Positions 9,536 to 17,341 of a stretch of 64,000 bases of DNA are shown piece after piece; the first letter of the stretch is position 1; every line of letters begins with the position of its first letter. The position numbers were made by a program, and so were the translations under genes. The DNA is from CAWACP01 sp963780655. GTDB lineage: Bacteria > Acidobacteriota > Terriglobia > Bryobacterales > Bryobacteraceae. The notes beneath the pieces are model-generated. The model did no database searches. It saw only the letters and a list, made by a program, of their open reading frames with translations, and was not told the DNA's origin. Location of the stretch: assembly GCA_963780655.1 (NCBI GenBank), contig CAWACP010000003.1:1736001-1800000 (forward strand). The letters are read 5' to 3'.

Positions 9536-11048
9536 GGTCACCCAGACGCGCTCGTTCAATGACCTCTCCGGCGGCAACGTCACGGCGCTTCTCCAGAGCG
9601 CCACCAACCCGGAGAACGGGACCGTGAGCTATACCTACGATCCTGACAACACGCTGGCTACGAAGACCGATGCGCGCGGCCAGGTCGTTTCCTACACCTA
9701 CGATCTCTTCCAGCGCGTCACCGGCATCACGAGCGGCGGCGGGCAGGGCGTAGCCTTCTACTATGATACCGATCCGGACATCCCCTACGGCAACTTCGCG
9801 CAGAACGCCTGGGGGCGGCTGGCGGCGGTGCAGTATCAGTCAGGCAGCCCGCACACCTTCACCGAAACCTACAGCTACAACACCGCCGGCCAGACGGTAG
9901 CGAAACGGCTGCAGATCACGTATAACTGCCAGTGGACATACAATCCGAACGGGAACTATCCGCCGCCATACCCATGCGGGTCGGCCCAGATGTTCACGCT
10001 CACCGGCTCCTGGACGTACGACGGTGAAGGGCGCATGACCGGCCAGACATGGCCGCAGGACTACGCGGGCGTCAATCCGTCCGTAACGTATGGGTATGGT
10101 GCTGCGGGCCGTCCGAGCACGCTGACCGAGACGAGCAACACAGGCATGAGCAACATCGTCGCGAGCGTGAGCTACAACGCGGCCGATCAGCCGCTCAGCT
10201 ACACGGGCAGCAGCGGGGCGTTCTATAATTACGGGGAGTCCTGGACGTACAACGTCCTCGGGCAGATCACATCGCATCAGGCTACACCCATTTGCTGCAC
10301 CGCCACCGCGATAAACGTTACGTACGACTACGGTGCGGCAGGCCAGAACAACGGCCAGATCGCCTCGCGTACGAACGTCATCAGCGGCGAGCAGGTGGTG
10401 TACACCTACGATGCCTTGAATCGGCTGATCAAGGCGCAGACGGCGGCGAACACGTGGGGCCAGGGATTCGTTTACGATGGATTCGGGAACCTGCTGCAGA
10501 AGAACGTCACGGCAGGTTCGGCGCAGACCGTGGACTCTGGCAATCACATCAACGGCGTGACGTACGATGCCGCGGGCAATCCGACCCAGATGAGCGTGGG
10601 CGGTTTCTTCTACAACCAGTCGGAGTCGCTGACGTGGGACGCCGACGAGCGGCTGATCCTTGATAGTTCCGGCAAACCGATGGATGCCAGCACGCTCTCC
10701 GGCCTGGCCATTTCTGAAAGATTCTGGAACGTCTCGGGCGACACAGGCCTGCAGAGCAATGCAAGCACATGGACGACCGCGAACGGGACGATTCAACCAA
10801 ATGGAACATTAACGGATTACCTCAGCGCCGGGGGCCTCCCTCCACTTACTAATCCGAGCGGCTCGGCGTTCCAGGGTTTCACTGCTACAGGCTTTCTGTC
10901 TAACGGATTTCCTCTTGTCCTACCACAGCCGTTAACGGTTGAAGGATTCGGTGCAGCCACTCCCGTGCTGAACAATGTGTACACCTCCAAAAACGTCACC
11001 ATCAACGGGCTGGGTCTGGGCACGAACCCAGCAACAAAATGTCACTGA
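9536..11048 (+). pseudogene. displaced partial RHS core with unrelated tip 4
   Basis: The core resumes with VTQTRSFNDLSGGNVTALLQ and is nearly identical to 1075-2160 of the first copy up to WDADERL (about 10655). It then breaks before the terminal NRYYSSNWGRF region and continues as a tip of about 130 residues rich in Gly, Thr and Asn (SGLAISERFWNVSGDTGLQS). This tip lacks HExxH and ends NPATKCH. The frame is open back to a TTG at 9417, but the first 40 codons are not RHS-like and have no good ribosome-binding site. The piece looks like another silent cassette. The missing core end means its tip would not be presented in the standard way. Confidence 0.7.
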
Positions 11049-11059
11049 AGGTAACACCT

Positions 11060-11368
11060 ATGACTGTTCGCCGGGTGAGGACGTTCCGCGATCTTGTGAT
11101 CGCAGCGCTGGTGGGCCTTGTGGCAGAGGTGGTACTCGCCCTTCTTAACTTCGAGAGCGCAGGCGATCCTGGGGAGAACCACCCATGGTTGCAGATCTCA
11201 CAAAGGCCCGGGGCCGACATAGCCGAGCGTCTGTTCCGGCACGTTGGCGTGCCACCGGCGATCGCCTGCGCCATTCTGATCCAGACAGCGATATTTGCGG
11301 CTTTGACCGTCACCATCATCTACTCTTGGAGCCTTCTGCAAGAGGCTCGACGAGCTTCCGGCAAGTGA
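11060..11368 (+). CDS. small membrane protein following RHS tip 4
   Basis: Predicted 102-residue membrane protein. ATG 11060 is preferred because GAAGG (11047-11051) lies eight bases upstream; an in-frame ATG at 11039 would overlap the tip by ten bases. Two hydrophobic segments are visible, about residues 12-31 (LVIAALVGLVAEVVLALLNF) and 68-88 (IACAILIQTAIFAALTVTII), separated by a polar loop. It continues the local pattern of one small exported or membrane protein directly after each RHS tip, so an immunity role is possible. No family recognised. Confidence 0.6.
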   Translation: MTVRRVRTFRDLVIAALVGLVAEVVLALLNFESAGDPGENHPWLQISQRPGADIAERLFRHVGVPPAIACAILIQTAIFAALTVTIIYSWSLLQEARRASGK

Positions 11369-11476
11369 TCAGCCTTTGAACAGAGTTTACTCCTGCAACT
11401 CGGGGGAAGGTTCTTGGCACCTCCACCGAGTGAGCCGATGAATGAACCGATTGGCCCACCCCAGGGAGCATTCTCG

Positions 11477-11506
11477 TTGACAGCCTCCGACTGTAACCTG
11501 TACGAT
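11477..11506 (+). promoter_or_regulatory. sigma70-type promoter for the 11.5 kb structured RNA
   Basis: A perfect TTGACA (11477-11482), an 18-base spacer and TACGAT (11501-11506) place the start near 11513, just ahead of the extended Shine-Dalgarno sequence at 11521. Confidence 0.6.
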
Positions 11507-11544
11507 GGAATCATCACTGAGAAAGGAGGTGGTCCAGTTCAAAA

Positions 11545-11601
11545 ATGAGTACTGGTAGCGATTGTAGTTCTAATCCCACGCGTGAGGTGACCGACTGCTA
11601 A
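11545..11601 (+). CDS. 18-residue ORF within the structured RNA
   Basis: ATG 11545 to TAA 11601 encodes MSTGSDCSSNPTREVTDC. The extended Shine-Dalgarno sequence at 11521-11535 ends nine bases before the ATG, though its GGAGG core is farther away (about 16 bases) than usual. The last third of the ORF forms one arm of the main stem (11579-11592), so translation and folding would compete. Two Cys and a short Ser/Thr-rich body are seen; there is no signal peptide. Whether the peptide matters or only its translation does is open. Confidence 0.4.
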   Translation: MSTGSDCSSNPTREVTDC

Positions 11602-11713
11602 AGTCGACGCTCTAAAGTTCAGGGCTCGCCAGTGACAAGCCCGCAGTTCCTGTGGACCGGTCACATCACGCGAGATAACCGTTTTCGAAGGTTTATCCTT
11701 CGGCTACCCTGCG

Positions 11714-11755
11714 CCCCCACAGCGCCCTTCACTCGGGCACTGTGGGGGTTCGCGT
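11714..11755 (+). terminator. strong hairpin terminator of the RNA unit
   Basis: CCCCCACAGCGCCC (11714-11727) pairs with GGGCACTGTGGGGG (11735-11748) at 13 of 14 positions around a 7-base loop, followed by a TT-cgcg-TTTT tail. Confidence 0.7.
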
Positions 11756-11771
11756 TTTCTAAAGTAAGTGC

Positions 11772-11794
11772 GCAGGCTGAAGCCTACTCTACTG
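11772..11794. repeat. dispersed palindrome family A
   Basis: GCAGGCTGAAGCCTACTCTA type element. Related copies, with gcaggcc-nnn-ggcctgc arms and a CTCTACTG tail, occur at least ten more times in intergenic parts of this window. Confidence 0.8.
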
Positions 11795-11872
11795 CAGCCG
11801 TGAATTGTTGATGCGGCGTGGCGGCGAGCGCGGCTCGAAACGGCATGCTACGATAGGAATTCAGGACCCCCC

Positions 11873-12121
11873 ATGAAAGCTGGAATCCACCCCGCCTACG
11901 AAGAAGTAAACGTCACCTGCGCCTGTGGGAACAAGTTCGTCACCCGGTCCACGCACAAGGGCGACATCCGCGTTGAAATCTGCTCGAGTTGCCATCCGTT
12001 TTTCACCGGCCGCCAGCGGCTCGTGGACACGGAAGGACGCGTCGACCGGTTCAAGAAAAAGATCCAGAAGTCGAAGGATCTGCAGGAAAGCCGCAAGAAG
12101 CCCGTTACAGCAAAAGCGTAA
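11873..12121 (+). CDS. rpmE: 50S ribosomal protein L31
   Basis: Large-subunit ribosomal protein L31, 82 residues. It starts MKAGIHPAYEEVNVTCACGN and has the zinc-type Cys pair CAC at residues 17-19 and the second pair CSSC at about 37-40, followed by the characteristic HPFFTGRQRLVDTEGRVDRF. It is therefore the zinc-binding (C+) form. The basic C-terminal tail (KKIQKSKDLQESRKKPVTAKA region) is slightly longer than in many L31 proteins. It stands alone between the structured-RNA unit and a convergent Spy-like gene whose stop lies six bases away. Confidence 0.95.
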   Translation: MKAGIHPAYEEVNVTCACGNKFVTRSTHKGDIRVEICSSCHPFFTGRQRLVDTEGRVDRFKKKIQKSKDLQESRKKPVTAKA

Positions 12122-12126
12122 CGAGT

Positions 12127-12522
12127 TCAGTGAGGATGCGGGTTCTGCATCCGCTCCCGCTCGCGCTCTTCGTGCCATTTCTCGAACTCGGTCCGTTGCG
12201 AGTCCGTCAGCATCGCCCGAATCTCATTATTCTGTTCGTTGCGCAACGCCTGCAGGTCCGGTTCGATGCGCTTGTGAAGCGCCTGGAACTTCGTGCGCGT
12301 GCCGTCCAGAATGGCGTTAAGCTGCGCTACCTGCTCCGGTTGCAGCGCCAGCCGCTTTTTGAGTTCGGCCACCATCTTCTGCCGGTAAGCCTCCGGACCT
12401 GAGCTGGTAGCGCTCACCGGCCGGGCCAGGAACAAGCGATCCCCGAAGGCCCCCATCCCGACCCCCGCGGCGAACACCAGAAACAGATAGCCGGCGATGG
12501 TAACATTGGACTTCTGGGTCAT
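12127..12522 (-). CDS. Spy/CpxP-like periplasmic protein
   Basis: Predicted 131-residue protein anchored by an N-terminal membrane helix (about residues 8-28, VTIAGYLFLVFAAGVGMGAF). The periplasmic part is helical and charged, with the LTxxQ-like pattern of Spy/CpxP/heavy-metal-resistor proteins (LALQPEQVAQLNAILDGTRT and AMLTDSQRTEFEKWHEERER). The C-terminus is His-rich. The start overlaps the stop of the upstream anti-sigma-like gene by four bases (ATGA), so it is the last gene of an ECF sigma operon. Such proteins usually sense or buffer envelope stress. A role as stress sensor or chaperone in the operon is inferred. Confidence 0.7.
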   Translation of the reverse strand: MTQKSNVTIAGYLFLVFAAGVGMGAFGDRLFLARPVSATSSGPEAYRQKMVAELKKRLALQPEQVAQLNAILDGTRTKFQALHKRIEPDLQALRNEQNNEIRAMLTDSQRTEFEKWHEERERERMQNPHPH

Positions 12523-12851
12523 CGCTGGTCCGCTTCACCCGTTTCCGCGTGAACTGCCTCGATGATGCTGTCCGCGGAGGGATTTGAGGCGAGCGCGTCC
12601 AGATAGGTCTCGCGCGGCGTTTGCGGAATGCGGCGCTCCGCGGCGACGAACAGGCACAGCATCAGCGTGAACACCACCGCCGTGGCGCCCAGGAACGCGC
12701 GAGCGATGTGGCGCACGCGCCAGGCGAGGCTCCGCCGCGTCTCGATTTTGTCCCAGACGCCGGGCATGAAGCCGCTGCCGGCGTCGATGTCCCCGAAAGA
12801 CTCCCGATAGGCCGCCAACAGCTTGTCAAGTTCCCGATCCAGGTTCTCCAT
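12519..12851 (-). CDS. single-pass membrane protein, probable anti-sigma partner
   Basis: Predicted 110-residue protein between an ECF sigma gene and a Spy-like gene. The cytoplasmic N-terminus (MENLDRELDKLLAAYRESFG) is followed by one membrane segment at about residues 52-70 (FLGATAVVFTLMLCLFVAAE) and a short outer tail. No ZAS-type HxxxCxxC zinc motif is seen, so it is not a classical zinc anti-sigma factor. Position, topology and four-base overlap with the next gene support a role in holding the co-encoded sigma factor at the membrane. That role is inferred from context only. Confidence 0.6.
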   Translation of the reverse strand: MENLDRELDKLLAAYRESFGDIDAGSGFMPGVWDKIETRRSLAWRVRHIARAFLGATAVVFTLMLCLFVAAERRIPQTPRETYLDALASNPSADSIIEAVHAETGEADQR

Positions 12852-12865
12852 ACGTTACTCCTGCC

Positions 12866-13477
12866 TCACATCGCCGACTTTGCCGGTCCTGAGACGGCCG
12901 CCTCCGCCGCCGCCGCGCTCTTCGTGGTCCCGAGAGCCTTCAGCACTCGCTGCCTGGCCCGGAAAAGCCTCACCTTGAGCGCGTTGCTGTTGGTGCTGTA
13001 GATGCCTTCCAGTTCCTTCAGCGAGAGGCCCTCCACTTCCTTCAACAACAAAAGGATTCGATCCTCGCCGGAAACCCCGGCCAGCAACTCGTTTACTGTC
13101 TCGCGGATAGAGGTCCGCTGCCGGTCTTCCGCATCCCGGACCAGGCCTGCGCTCGCGTCAGCCGAGAGCACCTGCTGGTCGCTCAGATCGGACATGCGCC
13201 GTTCCGAGCGCCGCCTCCGCTTCCGCAAATAGTCGTAAGCCGCGTTCACCGTCATCCGGTACAGCCAGGGCTCGAATACCTCCGGCGTGCGTAGCCGGCC
13301 CAGCGAGAAATACACGCGCACGAACACTTCCTGCGCGACATCCTCGACGTCGTCAGGCTGGCCGATCAACCTCGCAATAGTGCCGAGCACACGCTTCCTG
13401 TACACGCCCACAACGCGGCTGAACGCGGCCTCGTCGCCCGACCGCGCTAGTTCGATTTCTTCAGATTCCACCAGCAT
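12866..13477 (-). CDS. ECF RNA polymerase sigma factor
   Basis: Sigma-70 family ECF factor of 203 residues. Region 2 is clear at about residues 20-85 (DDVEDVAQEVFVRVYFSLGR and EPWLYRMTVNAAYDYLRKRR), and region 4 at about 128-178 (LLKEVEGLSLKELEGIYSTN and LKVRLFRARQRVLKAL). It heads a minus-strand operon with a membrane anti-sigma candidate and a Spy-like protein, 14 bases upstream of the next start. It probably controls an envelope-stress response and its own operon. The 175-base gap to infA should contain its promoter; I could not identify a confident ECF-type box there. Confidence 0.9.
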   Translation of the reverse strand: MLVESEEIELARSGDEAAFSRVVGVYRKRVLGTIARLIGQPDDVEDVAQEVFVRVYFSLGRLRTPEVFEPWLYRMTVNAAYDYLRKRRRRSERRMSDLSDQQVLSADASAGLVRDAEDRQRTSIRETVNELLAGVSGEDRILLLLKEVEGLSLKELEGIYSTNSNALKVRLFRARQRVLKALGTTKSAAAAEAAVSGPAKSAM

Positions 13478-13652
13478 GCGGTCAGGCAGGGCGGGTGGTG
13501 CGCTTCAAATATGAAAGGCGCTCCCCCAAATACTCAGGTTACAACGATGCGAAACAGAGAGGCAGGCGACATAAACCGAATCGCCTGCCGCACGGGGTCC
13601 CCGGAAGCGGATTTGATAAGATACCAGGGACGGAATCTCTGTCAGGAGGCGG

Positions 13653-13871
13653 ATGAGCAAAGAAGACTGCATTGAAGTCACCGGCACCGTCGTCGAGAAG
13701 TTCCCCAGCGGCCTCTTCAGCGTGCAACTCGATCAGGAGCGAACCGTTCTCGCCCACCTCGCAGGCAAACTCCGCCGTAATCGCATTCGCGTTCTCGCGG
13801 GCGATCGCGTGACCCTGGAGCTGTCGCCCTACGATCTGACCAAGGGCAGAATCACCTACCGGCATAAGTAA
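13653..13871 (+). CDS. infA: translation initiation factor IF-1
   Basis: IF-1, 72 residues, binds the ribosomal A site during initiation. MSKEDCIEVTGTVVEKFPSG is followed by the S1/OB-fold pattern GLFSVQLDQERTVLAHLAGK, then RVLAGDRVTLELSPYDLTKG and terminal RITYRHK. Length and order match the family over its whole extent. ATG 13653 is preceded by AGGAGG at a good distance. It is not in the usual ribosomal-protein operon but alone, ahead of wecB. Acidobacterial genomes may carry more than one infA copy, so this could be a second copy. Confidence 0.95.
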   Translation: MSKEDCIEVTGTVVEKFPSGLFSVQLDQERTVLAHLAGKLRRNRIRVLAGDRVTLELSPYDLTKGRITYRHK

Positions 13872-13908
13872 CTGAGAGCATCTCGGCTCAACCGCCCACT
13901 ACAGGGGT

Positions 13909-15153
13909 GTGCGGAACATCCTCGTAGTATTCGGGACCCGCCCCGAAGCCATCAAGCTCTGCCCGCTGATCCTGCATCTTCGCCGTTTCTACGACGATTA
14001 TCACGTCTCCGTCTGCGTAACCGCGCAGCATCGCCGGATGCTCGATCAGGTGCTGGCCGCGTTCGATCTGACCCCGGATTTCGACCTGAACGTGATGCAG
14101 CCTGGTCAGAGCCTGTTCCAGTCCACGTCTCGAATTATGACGGCTCTCGAGCAGGTTCTGGAATCCTGCCGGCCGGACATAGTCATCGTCCAGGGCGACA
14201 CCACGTCCACCCTGTGCGGCGCACTGGCGGCGTTCTACAAGCGAGTGCCGGTGGGCCACGTCGAAGCCGGGCTTCGCACCGGCGACCTGGGGCAGCCTTT
14301 CCCGGAAGAAATGAATCGCGTATTGACCACGCGCCTCGCCAGCCTGCATTTTGCCGCCACCGAGGGCGCGGCTGAGAATCTGAGGAGGGAAGGCGTCGAA
14401 CCCTCACGGGTGAGCGTTTCGGGTAATACGGTGATAGACGCGCTTCGGCACGTCGTACAGGGCCTCGACAGCGGCCGCCTCCGCAGGCCCGCCTGGCCGT
14501 GGCTGGACGCGTCCCGTCGTTTGATTGTCGTCACCGCGCATCGCCGGGAGAGCTTCGGAAACGGCTTCGAAGGAATCTGCAGGGCCGTGGCGGACCTCGC
14601 GAAACGAAACGACGTTCAGATCGCGTGGCCGGTGCACCCGAATCCCATGGTGCAGGACCCGGTGAACCGGATTCTGCGCGGCCTGCCTGAAGTGCACCTT
14701 CTGGAGCCGCTCGAGTATGTTCCGTTTATCGACCTGCTGCGCCGGGCGTACTTGATTCTGACCGATTCCGGCGGAGTCCAGGAAGAGGCGCCTTCGCTGG
14801 GCAAGCCGATCCTGGTGCTTCGGGACAAGACGGAGCGCCCGGAGGCTGTAGCCGCGGGTGCGGCCATGCTGGTCGGCTCGGAGCCCGACCGGATACTGAA
14901 ACATGCCACGGGGCTGCTGGACAATCCGCGCGAATACAACCGCCCATGCGTTCACAACCCTTACGGGGATGGCCGGGCGTGTGGGCGCATTGAGGACGCA
15001 ATTCGTTCATTTTTCAAGGGAAATAGCTGGCGCGAACAGTCGCTGGCGGCCCTTTCCTCGGCATTGATGCCGACGGCTGCCGCGGAGGCGCGCGTACACT
15101 GGACGCTTCAGGAGGTCAGGCCAGCGTGCAGTTTCCCGAACGACGGCGGCTGA
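13909..15153 (+). CDS. wecB: UDP-N-acetylglucosamine 2-epimerase (non-hydrolysing)
   Basis: Cytoplasmic epimerase that interconverts UDP-GlcNAc and UDP-ManNAc for envelope polysaccharides. The GTG start gives 414 residues. Family motifs are VVFGTRPEAIKLCPLI at the N-terminus, VIVQGDTTSTLCGALAAFYK, VGHVEAGLRTGDLGQPFPEE, VTAHRRESFG and LTDSGGVQEEAPSLGKPILV near the end. All are well preserved. The last 30 or so residues extend past the usual end and overlap the next gene by 28 bases, so the two may be translationally coupled. Another glycosylation gene in the window is the GT9 at 41.5 kb, but no polysaccharide operon surrounds wecB. Confidence 0.92.
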   Translation: MRNILVVFGTRPEAIKLCPLILHLRRFYDDYHVSVCVTAQHRRMLDQVLAAFDLTPDFDLNVMQPGQSLFQSTSRIMTALEQVLESCRPDIVIVQGDTTSTLCGALAAFYKRVPVGHVEAGLRTGDLGQPFPEEMNRVLTTRLASLHFAATEGAAENLRREGVEPSRVSVSGNTVIDALRHVVQGLDSGRLRRPAWPWLDASRRLIVVTAHRRESFGNGFEGICRAVADLAKRNDVQIAWPVHPNPMVQDPVNRILRGLPEVHLLEPLEYVPFIDLLRRAYLILTDSGGVQEEAPSLGKPILVLRDKTERPEAVAAGAAMLVGSEPDRILKHATGLLDNPREYNRPCVHNPYGDGRACGRIEDAIRSFFKGNSWREQSLAALSSALMPTAAAEARVHWTLQEVRPACSFPNDGG

Positions 15154-16151
15154 AACCCGTCCATCAAAACCGCTTTGCCGAACAACTCGAAGAGCGTATT
15201 GCCGGCCAGTCTCCGGCAATCGCGCGCATCGCTCCGTGGCTGGAGGTGCAGAATGCCGGTCTCGCGCCGGAGGGGCGGCCGGCCGGTGTATTCCTGCTGC
15301 TCGGTCCCACCGGAACAGGCAAGACGCGGACGGTGGAGGCGATTGCCGAAATCCTGCATGGCAATCCAAAAAAACTGATCAAGGTGGATTGCGGTGAATT
15401 CGCCCTGGAACATGAAGTGGCGCGCCTGATCGGGGCTCCTCCCGGCTATCTTGGGCATCGCGAGACGCCGCCCTATTTCACGCGCGACGCGCTGCGCGCG
15501 AACACCACCCCCGGGTGCGACATCACTGTCCTTCTCTTCGACGAGATCGAAAAGGCCGCTCCGTCGGTAACGCGCCTGCTGCTCGGCATTCTGGACAAAG
15601 GAATGTTGCGGCTGGGCGACAATACCACCGTCAATTTTGAAAAAACGCTGATCTTCTTCACCAGTAATCTGGGCGCGAAACGGATCAGCCGCGAACTGAA
15701 CGCTGGCTTCGGATTCAGCGGACTGGTGGGCGCCGGCGATTCGGGCAGGCTCCGGCGGATTGAGCGCATCGGCATGGATGCGGTACGCAGACGCTTCACG
15801 CCCGAGTTTATCAACCGCATCGATTCGATCGTCACCTATGCGCCGCTCGGACGCGACTCACTGCAACGCATTCTGGGGTTCCTGATCGAGGACCTGCAGG
15901 CGCATATCGTGAAGCGGCTGGGCTCCGAAGCTTTCGCGCTGAGCATTGGACCGCGGGCCCGCTCATTCCTGCTGGACGAGGGCGCAAGCGAGGAGTACGG
16001 CGCCCGTGAGCTGAAGCGTCTGCTGCAGCGAACCATCGTTCAACCGCTGGCCTCGCTGGTTGCGGGCGGTGGCATCCGGCCGGGCGCCACCGTTGAGGTC
16101 CACGTCAGCGCCGGGCGGCTGACGCTCGATTGGCGTCGGCGCGCCGCCTGA
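15126..16151 (+). CDS. single-domain Clp-type AAA+ ATPase
   Basis: AAA+ protein of 341 residues from a GTG start, resembling only the second (D2) module of ClpA/ClpB. Walker A GPTGTGKT is at residues 60-67, Walker B VLLFDEIEKA at 135-144, sensor-1 FFTSNLG at about 178-183, the arginine-finger region RFTPEFINRID at 223-233 and sensor-2 EYGARELKR near 300. The Clp N-domain and first ATPase domain are absent, and there is no zinc-binding ClpX N-domain. It overlaps wecB by 28 bases. The substrate and any protease partner are unknown; no ClpP-tripeptide loop was identified with confidence. Confidence 0.8.
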   Translation: MQFPERRRLKPVHQNRFAEQLEERIAGQSPAIARIAPWLEVQNAGLAPEGRPAGVFLLLGPTGTGKTRTVEAIAEILHGNPKKLIKVDCGEFALEHEVARLIGAPPGYLGHRETPPYFTRDALRANTTPGCDITVLLFDEIEKAAPSVTRLLLGILDKGMLRLGDNTTVNFEKTLIFFTSNLGAKRISRELNAGFGFSGLVGAGDSGRLRRIERIGMDAVRRRFTPEFINRIDSIVTYAPLGRDSLQRILGFLIEDLQAHIVKRLGSEAFALSIGPRARSFLLDEGASEEYGARELKRLLQRTIVQPLASLVAGGGIRPGATVEVHVSAGRLTLDWRRRAA

Positions 16152-16164
16152 AGGCGCGTGGTGC

Positions 16165-16187
16165 GCAGGCTAAAGCCTACTCTACTG
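16165..16187. repeat. dispersed palindrome family A, supplies a stop codon
   Basis: GCAGGCTAAAGCCTACTCTA type copy. Its CTA (16182-16184) is the TAG stop of the minus-strand gene that follows. Confidence 0.75.
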
Positions 16188-17282
16188 CCGCCAGTCCAGC
16201 GTTTCGCTTACGCTGTCCCGATCGCTTGTGAACACTTGCAGACGGAAGCGGACCTGACTGCCGGACGTGGGATACATCACCGTGCCGTTCTGAAGATCGT
16301 CCGGCAACAGGTCGTGCGAATTATGGCGCTGCCCTTCGTCTATGTACACCACGCCGCGTTTGGCCTGACGAATTGCCGCTGAGCCGCGGTTCCAGTGGAG
16401 AGTCAGGGCATCGCCGGTGCGGGTCACCGATAACCCGAGATCAAACGGATCGGAGACCGGACCCCTGACCGATAGCGCTGCCTGGAACCCGAGAAGAACG
16501 CCGATGACCAGGAAAATAAATGAAAGCGGCGCCCATACCCATCGCGTGTTCGGTTTCGCCGTGGGCGCTCCCGGCGCGATCCGAACCGGCTGAGGAGCGG
16601 CGAGACCTGCCGCGCGCGTGCGCAGCGGAGCGGGGGGAGCTGGCGCGACGGGAGCCGTTCGTTCGGGTTCAGGCGTGGCGAACGGACGATAGGGCGTCTT
16701 CGGTCCACCGGGTTCAGCTTCCTGCTTACTTTCTTCAAGCAGCTCCTTACGGCGGAACGGGAACTCGCCCGATGGCGGAACCCCCGGCTCGAAAAGTCCT
16801 TCGCGCCGGAAGAAAATCCCCGCCGTGCTCAGCTTCGTCGCGTACGGGCGAATCATAAGCGCGATCGCGCCGGGCTCGGGGAAATACCGGTCGAGGAGAG
16901 CGATATCGTCAGCGGTCAATACCATCTCGTCGCGGGTATTGGCGCGGAAAAAGCCCAGCGCCCGCTGGGCCTCGCCGCCGTGGAGACGAAGCATCGTTTG
17001 ATTGAAGAGCCTGTCGTCGTCCTGCGAAAGCAGGTACGAGGGTCCGTGTCGGTACTCGATGGGGACGGCTTCGAAGCCATCGACGGTGACGCGCCGCACG
17101 CCGCCATCCTGCACCGCCGTGCCCAGCAACACTCCACCCACTTCAGCGCCGCGTTTCGGTACCGCGCCAAGGCCGCGCATGCATTCGTAGAGAATGCCGT
17201 CCACTACATCGAGCTGAAGGTGAATCTCGGTGGCGTGGTCCGGAGACTCCCAGACGAACTCGGGGCGTGTGGCTGCCTGCAT
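16182..17282 (-). CDS. JAB-like membrane-anchored hypothetical protein
   Basis: Predicted 366-residue protein. Residues 1-165 resemble the JAB/MPN fold, with EVGGVLLG near residue 46 followed by VTVDGFEAVPIEYRHGP and a Ser-x-Asp-like SQDD, but the HxH zinc ligands are missing, so isopeptidase activity is unlikely. A Pro/Ala-rich linker (about 185-240) leads to one membrane helix (about 250-270, WAPLSFIFLVIGVLLGFQAA). The outer C-terminal domain is beta-rich, fibronectin-like (DALTLHWNRGSAAIRQAKRG). The stop codon lies in a dispersed repeat. It diverges from the LssY-type gene at 17342. Function unknown. Confidence 0.65.
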   Translation of the reverse strand: MQAATRPEFVWESPDHATEIHLQLDVVDGILYECMRGLGAVPKRGAEVGGVLLGTAVQDGGVRRVTVDGFEAVPIEYRHGPSYLLSQDDDRLFNQTMLRLHGGEAQRALGFFRANTRDEMVLTADDIALLDRYFPEPGAIALMIRPYATKLSTAGIFFRREGLFEPGVPPSGEFPFRRKELLEESKQEAEPGGPKTPYRPFATPEPERTAPVAPAPPAPLRTRAAGLAAPQPVRIAPGAPTAKPNTRWVWAPLSFIFLVIGVLLGFQAALSVRGPVSDPFDLGLSVTRTGDALTLHWNRGSAAIRQAKRGVVYIDEGQRHNSHDLLPDDLQNGTVMYPTSGSQVRFRLQVFTSDRDSVSETLDWRQ

Positions 17283-17341
17283 AGGTTCGCTCCGCAGGTA
17301 TTATCGTAGTCTCGCCTGGATCCGGAACTCAACTCGCGATA

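Larger units (their letters stand above)
11513..11755 (+). ncRNA. structured RNA unit with embedded short ORF
   Basis: Discrete transcription unit of about 240 bases between the RHS island and rpmE. Bases 11579-11592 pair with 11659-11672 (13 of 14 positions), closing a multibranch region. Inside it are GACT-gctaa-AGTC (11593-11605) and CCGCAG-ttc-CTGTGG (11641-11655). A further hairpin CGAAGG-tttat-CCTTCG (11686-11702) precedes the terminator. The 5' end carries GAAAGGAGGTGGTCC (11521-11535), almost fully complementary to the usual 3' end of 16S rRNA. It may be a regulatory RNA, a dual-function RNA or a leader peptide gene. I cannot name an Rfam family. Confidence 0.5.

Noticed and set aside
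8873..9607. Minus-strand 244-codon frame
   Set aside because: Mostly antisense to the lipoprotein gene and RHS core. No recognisable motif.
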